A stretch of 64,000 nt of DNA, taken from NCBI GenBank assembly GCA_016931575.1, contig JAFGEO010000045.1, positions 1 through 64,000 of the forward strand, in the 5' to 3' direction. The stretch is from Bacteroidales bacterium (GTDB taxonomy: Bacteria; Bacteroidota; Bacteroidia; Bacteroidales; UBA10428). Below, piece by piece: positions 52,243 to 59,888 of this stretch (within the stretch, counting starts at the first letter, position 1; each line of letters begins with the position of its first letter). A program made the position numbers and the translations under genes. A model generated the notes under the pieces. The model was not told the origin of the DNA. It saw only the letters and a list, made by a program, of their open reading frames with translations, and ran no database searches.

Positions 52243-53310
52243 TTATTTGGGATAGGGATAATTATAGTAACAGCTCTGGCCTGAACAGAAATTAGGGCTC
52301 CCCATCAGGTTCTGACAAAACTGCGGCGTTGCATTCTTTTCATTAATCGTCCTGCGTGCAAGATCGACAATAGCGAGGTTACCCTTGTGGTTTTGTCCCC
52401 GCAACGGAAGCTTTACGGCTTCAATGCCCCAGTCCTTAAATTTCTGGAAGGCACATAAACCACATTTATTCAGGCTGGCCAGTACATGCAGAATACTCAT
52501 CTCATGTCCGCTTACCTGCTTTTTTGGGTGCTGCTTTTGATATTCGGCACGCATGGTGCTGATTTCGGCCTGAAGCTGTGCCTGCCTGAGGTAGTAAGCC
52601 CCTACATCCTGACTGCCCAGCTCCTGCTTCCAGTTCTCCGTAAAAAGAAGGGGACGGGTTTCCCTGAATTCGTACATTGGCGACTGGCAGAAACATTTAT
52701 TAGTTGATCCGTGCCAGGTAAAACAATACTCATCGTTAAACACACAATATGCTGCCATGCCAAAGGCTTCCAAACGGATATTATTTTCACGCGCATAGGC
52801 AGCGATTGTTTCAATCTCCTCAATGGTAAGCTTCCTGGGAAGAATAAACCGCCCAATATTATCGAAATTACTTTTAAAGAAATTCAGGGTCTCAATGTTG
52901 TTACTCCCCCCTCCGATACTAATATTGATTTCCTGTTCAAATCCCTGCTTCTGTAATTCGATGATCAAACCCAGATTACTGATAATAAAGCCGTCAAATT
53001 CGATATCCCTGACAGACTGTAATATCTTAACGAGCAATTTGGTTTGTTTGATGTTGTATTCGTGCGCATTTAGCGTGAGATATACTTTCTTGCCGTTTTG
53101 ATGGATCAGGTCCACAACAGTTTCCATATCCTCTTTTTCGCGATACTGATAACTGGCCGTTTCCCTGCGGTTGCTGGAAAGTTCCCATCCATATTCATCA
53201 CTCCATTCTTTTGGAATATAGCCTACAAAAAACTCATCCACCCCGGCTTCAACATACGCCTGTATTTCATTGGGACTGTGTGCATTACTTATTCCTGTTA
53301 TAATTTTCAT
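52243..53310 (-). CDS. UbiU-like U32-family protein
   Basis: 355 residues. U32 peptidase-like TIM barrel: MKIITGISNAHSPNEIQAYVEAGVDEFFVGYIP, VYLTLNAHEYN, DGFIISNLGLIIELQ, GRFILPRKLTIEEI, and the cysteine cluster AAYCVFNDEYCFTWHGS (C-x6-C) followed by NKCFC and a late NKCGLC. This matches the Fe-S ligand pattern of UbiU/RlhA/TrhP. Family members hydroxylate quinones or RNA bases. It is first of the pair and lies 86 bases after the symporter, so the three may form one transcript. The family call is firm; the substrate is unknown. Confidence 0.82.
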   Translation of the reverse strand: MKIITGISNAHSPNEIQAYVEAGVDEFFVGYIPKEWSDEYGWELSSNRRETASYQYREKEDMETVVDLIHQNGKKVYLTLNAHEYNIKQTKLLVKILQSVRDIEFDGFIISNLGLIIELQKQGFEQEINISIGGGSNNIETLNFFKSNFDNIGRFILPRKLTIEEIETIAAYARENNIRLEAFGMAAYCVFNDEYCFTWHGSTNKCFCQSPMYEFRETRPLLFTENWKQELGSQDVGAYYLRQAQLQAEISTMRAEYQKQHPKKQVSGHEMSILHVLASLNKCGLCAFQKFKDWGIEAVKLPLRGQNHKGNLAIVDLARRTINEKNATPQFCQNLMGSPNFCSGQSCYYNYPYPK

Positions 53311-53396
53311 CGGATTCCTGTTTTCAATGCAAGTATAAATGCTTTCTGTAAATTTCTGCTATTTAATAATTTTTAACGGGTATTCATAAAACAAAG

Positions 53397-54869
53397 TTAT
53401 TCTGTTTGAACAGGTATTTTAGCTTTTCCGGGACTTTTTGAAATGATCATCAATCCGGCAAAGCTGATAATACCGTTTAGTATTAATAATTCAAAAGCAA
53501 ACTGATAGGATGCAAAGTGTTCAACCCCCATTTTCAGGAGGTAGGTTAATCCCGGTGAAAGAACCGCCACCAACGGAACCCATTTATCCTTTACTTGTAA
53601 CTTTGTCAGCAAACCAAAGGCAAATAAACCCAATAAGGGTCCATAAGTATAACTGGCTATCTCGTAAAGCTTTTTGATCACTGCTTCGTTATTCAGTAAG
53701 CGGAAGGCGAAAATAATGATCCCAATGATCACTGCCATTCCGATATGCACCTTCCACCGCAGGTTTTTCAACTTTTTTTCAGGAAGCTTGTCTCCTTCAA
53801 GGATATCAATTGTAAAGGAGGTAGTAAGTGCTGTCAGAGCCGAATCGGCACTGGAGTATGCTGCCGCAATCAGGCCAAGCAGAAATACAATGCCCAGGAG
53901 CTGAGGGTGGGAGATCGACTGAATCACCATCGGGAACAATTCATCGGTTTTTCCCGGCATAAGTAGGCCGGGGGTGACATTGACATACATGATCAGCAGT
54001 ACACCCAGTCCAAGGAAAAGGAGGTTGATGGGCACAAACATGCTTCCATACCAGTACATATTCTTTTTCGCGTCCTTCAAATTCCGGCAGCTCAAGTTCT
54101 TTTGCATCATATCCTGATCCAAACCCGTCATAACAATCGCCATAAATATTCCGCTGATAAATTGCTTAGGAAAAAAACCTGCTGCTTTCCAGTCCCAGTT
54201 GAACAATTTCGCATGCGGATCTGAAGAGATCGCGGAGACCATACTACCGAAGTTCAGATCCAGTAAGCGGGAAATAAAATAGATACTCAGCCCGACCGCC
54301 AGCAACATAAAAAAAGTCTGCAAGGTATCCGTCCACACAATCGTCCGTATCCCTCCTTTGAACGTGTATACAAAAATTAAAGCCAGGGTAATCCCGACCG
54401 TCCCCAGGTAGTGAACATGCAAACTTTCGAAGACGGTCAGGTGCAGCACTTCCGCAACCAGGAATAGCCGGAATGAAGCTCCGATCAAACGGGAAATCAA
54501 AAAGAAAAATGATCCTGTTTTATAGCTCGACCTGCCATAGCGCTCACCAAGGTATGCATAGATAGAAGTTAGTTGGAGCCTGTAATATAAAGGCAGAAGC
54601 ACCTCAGCAATTACTGCATAGCCTATCACAAAACCCAGTACCATCTGCATATAATAAAAATCGCCTGTCACTACATAGCCGGGGACTGAAATATAGGTAA
54701 CCCCGGAAAGCGAGGCTCCGATCATCCCGAAAGCAACCACATACCAGGGTGAAACCCTGTTTCCGACAAAAAAACTGTTATTATCTGCCTTACGGGAGGT
54801 GAAATAGCTGATTACAAGCAGAAGCAGAAAATATCCAAGAATAATACAAAGTATGAGAACCGGTTTCAT
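53397..54869 (-). CDS. Sodium:solute symporter (SSS family)
   Basis: 490 residues, about 13 membrane spans. SSS family signature seen as FMIGASLSGVTYISVPGYV, GGIRTIVWTDTLQTFFMLLAV, GLDQDMMQKNLSCR, and LGLIAAAYSSADSALTALTTSFTIDI (sodium-binding region, Ser-rich). Bacteroidota members import sugars, sialic acid, amino acids or vitamins; the solute cannot be told. It is transcribed toward the U32 pair. The start region diverges from recR. There is no fused kinase domain. Probably inner-membrane. Confidence 0.93.
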   Translation of the reverse strand: MKPVLILCIILGYFLLLLVISYFTSRKADNNSFFVGNRVSPWYVVAFGMIGASLSGVTYISVPGYVVTGDFYYMQMVLGFVIGYAVIAEVLLPLYYRLQLTSIYAYLGERYGRSSYKTGSFFFLISRLIGASFRLFLVAEVLHLTVFESLHVHYLGTVGITLALIFVYTFKGGIRTIVWTDTLQTFFMLLAVGLSIYFISRLLDLNFGSMVSAISSDPHAKLFNWDWKAAGFFPKQFISGIFMAIVMTGLDQDMMQKNLSCRNLKDAKKNMYWYGSMFVPINLLFLGLGVLLIMYVNVTPGLLMPGKTDELFPMVIQSISHPQLLGIVFLLGLIAAAYSSADSALTALTTSFTIDILEGDKLPEKKLKNLRWKVHIGMAVIIGIIIFAFRLLNNEAVIKKLYEIASYTYGPLLGLFAFGLLTKLQVKDKWVPLVAVLSPGLTYLLKMGVEHFASYQFAFELLILNGIISFAGLMIISKSPGKAKIPVQTE

Positions 54870-54902
54870 GAATCGGATTGTTAATCATTTGCCAGGGATT
54901 AG

Positions 54903-54933
54903 TTGGCATTAAAATGCAATGATAGTAATTTTG
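54903..54933 (+). promoter_or_regulatory. recR promoter (-33 TTG, -7 TAATTTTG)
   Basis: TTG at 54903-54905 and TAATTTTG at 54926-54933, 20 bases apart, fit the Bacteroidota consensus. The start of transcription falls at about 54940, after the ATG at 54919, so that ATG cannot be the recR start on this transcript. Confidence 0.65.
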
Positions 54934-54957
54934 TACCACATCCTTACGGAACAGATC

Positions 54958-55584
54958 GTGCAAGAAAAATATCCATCAAAGCTATTACATAACGTTGTCC
55001 GGCAATTTGCACAATTGCCGGGTATTGGCGAACGGACCGCCCTGCGCCTTGTTCTTCATCTGCTGCGTTCAGGCAAAGAGAATACCCTGGAGTTCAGCAG
55101 TTCGATACAGGAATTTATTGAAGGGATCCGTTTCTGTTCAGTCTGTTATAACATTTCCGATACTGAAGTGTGTCCAATTTGCTCATCCGGAAACCGGGAC
55201 CGGACCCTGGTGTGTGTTGTCGAAAATGTGAAAGACGTAATGGCCATCGAAAACACCCAACAATACAAAGGCTTATATCATGTACTGGGAGGTTTAATCT
55301 CCCCGATGGAAGGTTTGGGTCCGAACGACCTGCAGATCATCCCCCTGATTCAGAGGATAAAAGAAGATGAGGTGCGTGAAGTGATCCTGGCACTAAGCGC
55401 AACCATGGAAGGAGATACAACCAATTATTACCTTTACCGGAAACTGAACGAGTTCCCGGTTAAGATCTCGATGATTGCCCGCGGGGTATCCTTCGGAGAT
55501 GAAATTGAGTACACAAACGAACTCACGCTGGGGAAATCGATCCTGAATCGCACCCCGTTCGACGGAAGTCATTCCGGATCTTAA
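54958..55584 (+). CDS. recR: Recombination mediator protein RecR
   Basis: 208 residues from GTG at 54958; the frame is open from ATG at 54919 but that lies before the promoter start, and the family starts with the EKYPSKLL segment. RecR loads RecA on gaps with RecF/RecO. Visible: [17 protein letters not shown] (helix-hairpin-helix), zinc finger CSVC...CPIC, Toprim [30 protein letters not shown], and a C-terminal [17 protein letters not shown]. Convergent with ppgK, with a 4-base overlap of the stop codons. Confidence 0.95.
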   Translation: MQEKYPSKLLHNVVRQFAQLPGIGERTALRLVLHLLRSGKENTLEFSSSIQEFIEGIRFCSVCYNISDTEVCPICSSGNRDRTLVCVVENVKDVMAIENTQQYKGLYHVLGGLISPMEGLGPNDLQIIPLIQRIKEDEVREVILALSATMEGDTTNYYLYRKLNEFPVKISMIARGVSFGDEIEYTNELTLGKSILNRTPFDGSHSGS

Positions 55585-56348
55585 TAAGGCTTAAGACTTT
55601 TCCTGTTTGCCCTGGCTGCCAGAGCTGCACCAATGATACCTGCTTCATTTTTAGCACTGGCTATGGTAAGTTTCGTATGGAGGTCAAGTTCATTAATGAA
55701 CAATTGTTTCTTTTTACTGACACCACCTCCGATAATGATAAGTTCCGGCCAGAACAACCTTTCCATTTCTTTCAGGTATACATTGAACCTCTGCCCCCAT
55801 TCGTTCCATTCCAGATTTTCCTTTTTACGGGTGGCATCCGAGGCAAATTCTTCTGCCTCCCTGCCTGAGGGAAGGTATATGTGTCCGAGTTCTGAATTGG
55901 GAACAAGCTTACCCTGAGAGAAAAGCACTGTGCCAATGCCGGTACCAACTGTCACGAGTAATACCAAACCATTCATGCCCTTACCTGCACCAAACTTCAT
56001 CTCTGCCATTCCGGCAGCGTCGGCATCATTAACAACCAGCGCAGGCAGGCCTGTAGCCTGCCTGACCATTTTAGCCGCATTCATTCCTATCCAGGATTGA
56101 TCAATATTCGACGCAGTTTTTACAATCCCATTCTGAACAACTGCCGGGAAGGCAATTCCGATTGGTCCGTCCCATTTAAAAGAATTTGCAATCTTCTTAA
56201 TTACCTGAATGACATTTTCAGGATTGGCCGGATTCGGTGTAGGGATCCGGTACCGCTCAGCCAGCAGAACACCCTCCTTAGTATCAACCGGTGCGCCTTT
56301 GATGCCTGAGCCCCCAAAATCGATACCCAATACATTTCTGAATTTCAT
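55581..56348 (-). CDS. ppgK: Polyphosphate glucokinase
   Basis: 255 residues, ROK family. Phosphorylates glucose with polyphosphate (and often ATP). Phosphate loop [16 protein letters not shown], catalytic [28 protein letters not shown] and [13 protein letters not shown] are typical of PPGK rather than of ATP-only ROK kinases, which have a zinc motif that is absent here. Its presence with ppk1 at 18.7-20.8 kb suggests polyphosphate is used as an energy or phosphate store for sugar entry. Diverges from the HU/SPOR gene. Confidence 0.92.
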   Translation of the reverse strand: MKFRNVLGIDFGGSGIKGAPVDTKEGVLLAERYRIPTPNPANPENVIQVIKKIANSFKWDGPIGIAFPAVVQNGIVKTASNIDQSWIGMNAAKMVRQATGLPALVVNDADAAGMAEMKFGAGKGMNGLVLLVTVGTGIGTVLFSQGKLVPNSELGHIYLPSGREAEEFASDATRKKENLEWNEWGQRFNVYLKEMERLFWPELIIIGGGVSKKKQLFINELDLHTKLTIASAKNEAGIIGAALAARANRKSLKPY

Positions 56349-56450
56349 TATTGTTTATTTCTTAAGTAGTGTTTTAACAAAGAAAGTAAAAACGAATTAA
56401 AACATTCTGAATTTCGAAAAGTTGTTTGCAATCAATTGTTAACAAATACA

Positions 56451-56482
56451 TTGAGCAGGGACAATCATATATGTTAAATTTG
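56451..56482 (+). promoter_or_regulatory. Promoter for the HU/SPOR gene
   Basis: TTG at 56451-56453 and TAAATTTG at 56475-56482, 21 bases apart, match the Bacteroidota consensus; predicted transcription from about 56489, before the ATG at 56514. Confidence 0.6.
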
Positions 56483-56513
56483 ATTTTATTAAATTTACGA
56501 AAAATCTTATCAC

Positions 56514-57908
56514 ATGGAAACATATATTCTCCAGATCCTAGAAAAGAATAACCGGCTGATCGTACCCGAATTTGGTGCTTTTATTGTTAAGCAAAGAAAC
56601 CCCCTGACTATCGTATTCAATGAGTTCCTCCAGTATAATGACGGAATGCTTGTCGATTTTGTAGCCCAGGCCGAAGGCATAACAAAGGACCAGGCAAAGG
56701 ATAAGATTGATAAATTTGTTGACGGAATCAACACGGGTATTACTAAGAATACGACTCATCCGCTTGGTGAACTGGGGATCCTTAAAAAAAGTGCCGCTGG
56801 AAAGATTTCCATAGAAAAGGCTGTTGAGAAGGCTGGACCTGCAAAAAAAGATGTTCCGAAAGCAGAAAGCAAACCTGCTCCAATGGAGACCCCCAAACCT
56901 GTTAAAGCTGCTAAAGAAGAAAAGGCTCCTGCTGGAAAAGAGGAAGTGACGAAACCTGTGGCAGCCGAAGCTGCCAAAGCAACTGATATAAAAGTAAAGA
57001 CCAACGAATCAAAAAACGAAGCTCCTGCAGAACCGGAAAAGAAGGCCAAAGACGAAAAGAAAGAAGAGAAAGCCCCTTCCGACATTAAAGCTGCAACTCC
57101 TGTAACAGCGCAAGCTGGCGATATTAAGAAGAGTGAATCCCCTAAACCTGAGCCGGCAAAAGCCCCGGTAAGCACCCCAGAGAAATCTCCAGTAAACGAG
57201 CCGCTGCCTGAAGCGAAAAAGGAAGATTCTAAAGCCCCCACGCTGAAGACTTCACCCATGCAGAATACTACAGCCGGAGGACCCCCGCCCACAAAGAGGA
57301 CAAAGAGAAAAAAAGCCCAGATCATAATTTGGGTCATCCTGATCATCCTGGTAAATGGAATACTGGTAAGCTATTTCCTCTTCCAGGATGAGTTTGAAGA
57401 AGTAACAGAAACTATTGCCGGGAAGGTGGAAGACATTTTTGGAAAGGATAACGACGAAGACGATGCCGTCGACAATCGCGATAACAATATCCTGGTCGTT
57501 TCGGACGCTGAAAAAGATAGTATGATGGCCGGCGAAGAAGATATTTTATCGGAGGCAGGCTCGGAAGAACAGTATGCCGGGGGTACACCCTCATCAAAAA
57601 GGGAAAAAGCCGTACAAACCGCCTCCCCGACTTCCGGGAGACCGCAGACAACAACACAACCCGCAGCCTCATCTGCTTCCGGGAGATACTGGGTGATCGC
57701 AGGGGCATTTTTCAATGAAAATTACGCCAACAATAAAGTCTCTGAACTTCAGACGGCCGGCTATGGTGCCCAGAAAAAATATGCCCAGAGCAACGGTATG
57801 TTCTATGTTTGCTATGGCTCATTTGATAATTTTTCCCAGGCCCAGGGACTCCTGAATGAGATCAGAGGGAGTAATATTCAGGCGGACGCCTGGATCAAAA
57901 AATGGTAA
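56514..57908 (+). CDS. HU-CCDC81-like/SPOR domain membrane protein
   Basis: 464 residues. N-terminal bacterial HU-CCDC81-type domain (about 1-85: METYILQILEKNNRLIVPEF ... HPLGELGIL), then a long Lys/Glu/Ala/Pro-rich linker (about 90-260, low complexity), a single membrane span (IIIWVILIILVNGILVSYFL), an acidic linker, and a C-terminal SPOR domain (YWVIAGAFFNENYA ... YVCYGSFDNFSQAQ). SPOR domains bind denuded peptidoglycan at the division site. The orientation is cytoplasmic HU-like part and periplasmic SPOR, as in the family. HU-CCDC81 is not thought to bind DNA as a dimer. Role in division or envelope linkage is inferred. Confidence 0.92.
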   Translation: METYILQILEKNNRLIVPEFGAFIVKQRNPLTIVFNEFLQYNDGMLVDFVAQAEGITKDQAKDKIDKFVDGINTGITKNTTHPLGELGILKKSAAGKISIEKAVEKAGPAKKDVPKAESKPAPMETPKPVKAAKEEKAPAGKEEVTKPVAAEAAKATDIKVKTNESKNEAPAEPEKKAKDEKKEEKAPSDIKAATPVTAQAGDIKKSESPKPEPAKAPVSTPEKSPVNEPLPEAKKEDSKAPTLKTSPMQNTTAGGPPPTKRTKRKKAQIIIWVILIILVNGILVSYFLFQDEFEEVTETIAGKVEDIFGKDNDEDDAVDNRDNNILVVSDAEKDSMMAGEEDILSEAGSEEQYAGGTPSSKREKAVQTASPTSGRPQTTTQPAASSASGRYWVIAGAFFNENYANNKVSELQTAGYGAQKKYAQSNGMFYVCYGSFDNFSQAQGLLNEIRGSNIQADAWIKKW

Positions 57909-57989
57909 ACTACCCCTGAACCCTTAACTTCTTAGCATGAGAGCCTCCGGTTTACCCAATTATTTGTACATTTAGTTTGGGTGACGATC

Positions 57990-59882
57990 ATGGAGTTTTT
58001 AGACAAATATTACCTACGGCTTAAGAAATTTGCAGACCACTGGTTCGTTATTCAGGATAAGGAGCTCCGGAAGGAGTATTACAAGGAAGTGGCCTTTCTG
58101 AATTTCCACAGGCAGAAATACTTCAGCTATTTCCTGCTTGCCATGGGAATATTTCAGCTAGTGTCAGATATCGTCTGGAGTGACTTGTGGGAATCATCCC
58201 AGATCACCTTGTTCGTCCTGCTTGACATCACTGCGGTAGCAGCTGCTGTAGTTATACTGGTAATTTCCTATACCAATCCGCCCTCGCGTGCAAGTGAAAT
58301 TGAACCCTGGCACAAAGCCTATTTCTACATCTATCTGAGCTATCATTTGCTGTGGGCCACCTTAATCTCCATCATTGAAGCCAGGACTTCCAACAGCGTA
58401 CCAACCTACCTGATCGGTGTTTTTGCTGCGACAACCCTTTTCCTCCACCGAAGTATCCCAATTTTAATTTACCTCTTTTCAAGCCTCCTAATCCTGTTTT
58501 ACGGCCTATACAGGAGTGGAGTCACCCTTAGCCATTTCATCACCAACTATTTACCTACCATCATTCTGGTTGCTATCGCATGGATAGTCTCCATTATCCT
58601 GATGAATACCCGCAAACATGCATTTCTGACAAAAAAGGACATCGAACAAGCCCGGGACAATCTTGACGCTACCGTGAAAGAACGTACCCTGGAGTTGCAG
58701 AAAATTAACGATCAGCTGCTTGAAGAGATTAAGGAAAGACAAAAGTTTGAAAAGAACCTGAAAGCCGAGAAGAAAAAAGTCGAGGAAGCGGACCGTCTGA
58801 AATCAGTTTTCCTCGCAAATATGTCTCATGAAATACGAACTCCGTTGAATGGCATCATCGGATTTGGTGACCTGCTGAAAAATCCGGAATTATCAAACGA
58901 GAAAAAGCACAGGTACATTGAGATTATCAGAAGTAACGGGCAACAATTACTAAAACTGATTGATGACCTTATGGACATCTCTATGATTGAATCCAACCAG
59001 CTGAAGCTGAATATTCAAAAATTCCGAATGACTCAGCTCTTCCCTGATACTGAAGTGTTTTTTAAGGATTATCTCAGACTGAATAACAAGGACCATATCA
59101 TAATTATTAATGATGGCGTAAGCGCGGGTGAGAGTGATATAATCGAGAGTGATCCCTACCGCGTGCAGCAGGTACTTTATAATCTGTTGAGCAACGCAAC
59201 AAAATTTACTCATGAGGGGCATATCCGTTTCGGAGGGAAAATTGAAAAGGGATTTGCCCTGTTTTATGTGCAGGATACCGGAATTGGGATTAATAAAGCA
59301 AGCAGTCAGACCATCTTCCGACGATTCAGACAGGGTGAGGAATCAGCCTCGAGATCCTATGGGGGGACGGGCCTGGGCCTATCAATTTCCGAAGGAATTA
59401 TTGACCTGCTGGGTGGAATGATCTGGGTGGATATGTCCTATCAGCAGGGGGCCCGATTTTGTTTTTCACTGCCCACTACCAAAGCAGTGACGGGAGAAAA
59501 ACCAACATACATCAGAAGAAGCCTCAAATACATGCAGAACCATGGGGTCTACATCTCTGGTAATGGAGAAGGCACACCAGCTTACTTTGACCATACGGCT
59601 ATCTGCAACAAAATTGATATCCCCCGCCATCATCAGGATCAACTGACAAAACTTAAATCCGGTTCAAAAAAAATTCTGCTGGTCGATCTAAAGGAAACCG
59701 AAGCCATGCTTTATGCAAAAGTCCTCAGTCCGTTGAAAGGATTTAGCGGAAAAATCATCGCCAATATAAACCCAAACCCGGAAAACAAACAATCCCTTTA
59801 CGAGCTTGGTTGTTACCGGGTCTACGAAAATCCTGTGAATATCAACCTGCTCCTGGCTGATATAAGTGAGCTAAGCCAATAG
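57990..59882 (+). CDS. Membrane histidine kinase with truncated receiver-like tail
   Basis: 630 residues from ATG at 57990; a GTG at 57981 is possible. About six membrane spans (residues 35-210), a coiled coil, HisKA with His280 in [11 protein letters not shown], and HATPase (LSNATKFTHEG, DTGIGI, GGTGLGLSI). The last 75 residues begin KKILLVDLKETEAMLYAK and end YRVYENPVNINLLLADI, like the two ends of a receiver domain, but the block with the phospho-acceptor Asp (usually LILMDI) is missing. So it should be a kinase without a working receiver; a partner regulator must exist elsewhere. The signal is unknown. Confidence 0.9.
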   Translation: MEFLDKYYLRLKKFADHWFVIQDKELRKEYYKEVAFLNFHRQKYFSYFLLAMGIFQLVSDIVWSDLWESSQITLFVLLDITAVAAAVVILVISYTNPPSRASEIEPWHKAYFYIYLSYHLLWATLISIIEARTSNSVPTYLIGVFAATTLFLHRSIPILIYLFSSLLILFYGLYRSGVTLSHFITNYLPTIILVAIAWIVSIILMNTRKHAFLTKKDIEQARDNLDATVKERTLELQKINDQLLEEIKERQKFEKNLKAEKKKVEEADRLKSVFLANMSHEIRTPLNGIIGFGDLLKNPELSNEKKHRYIEIIRSNGQQLLKLIDDLMDISMIESNQLKLNIQKFRMTQLFPDTEVFFKDYLRLNNKDHIIIINDGVSAGESDIIESDPYRVQQVLYNLLSNATKFTHEGHIRFGGKIEKGFALFYVQDTGIGINKASSQTIFRRFRQGEESASRSYGGTGLGLSISEGIIDLLGGMIWVDMSYQQGARFCFSLPTTKAVTGEKPTYIRRSLKYMQNHGVYISGNGEGTPAYFDHTAICNKIDIPRHHQDQLTKLKSGSKKILLVDLKETEAMLYAKVLSPLKGFSGKIIANINPNPENKQSLYELGCYRVYENPVNINLLLADISELSQ

Positions 59883-59888
59883 GATCCT

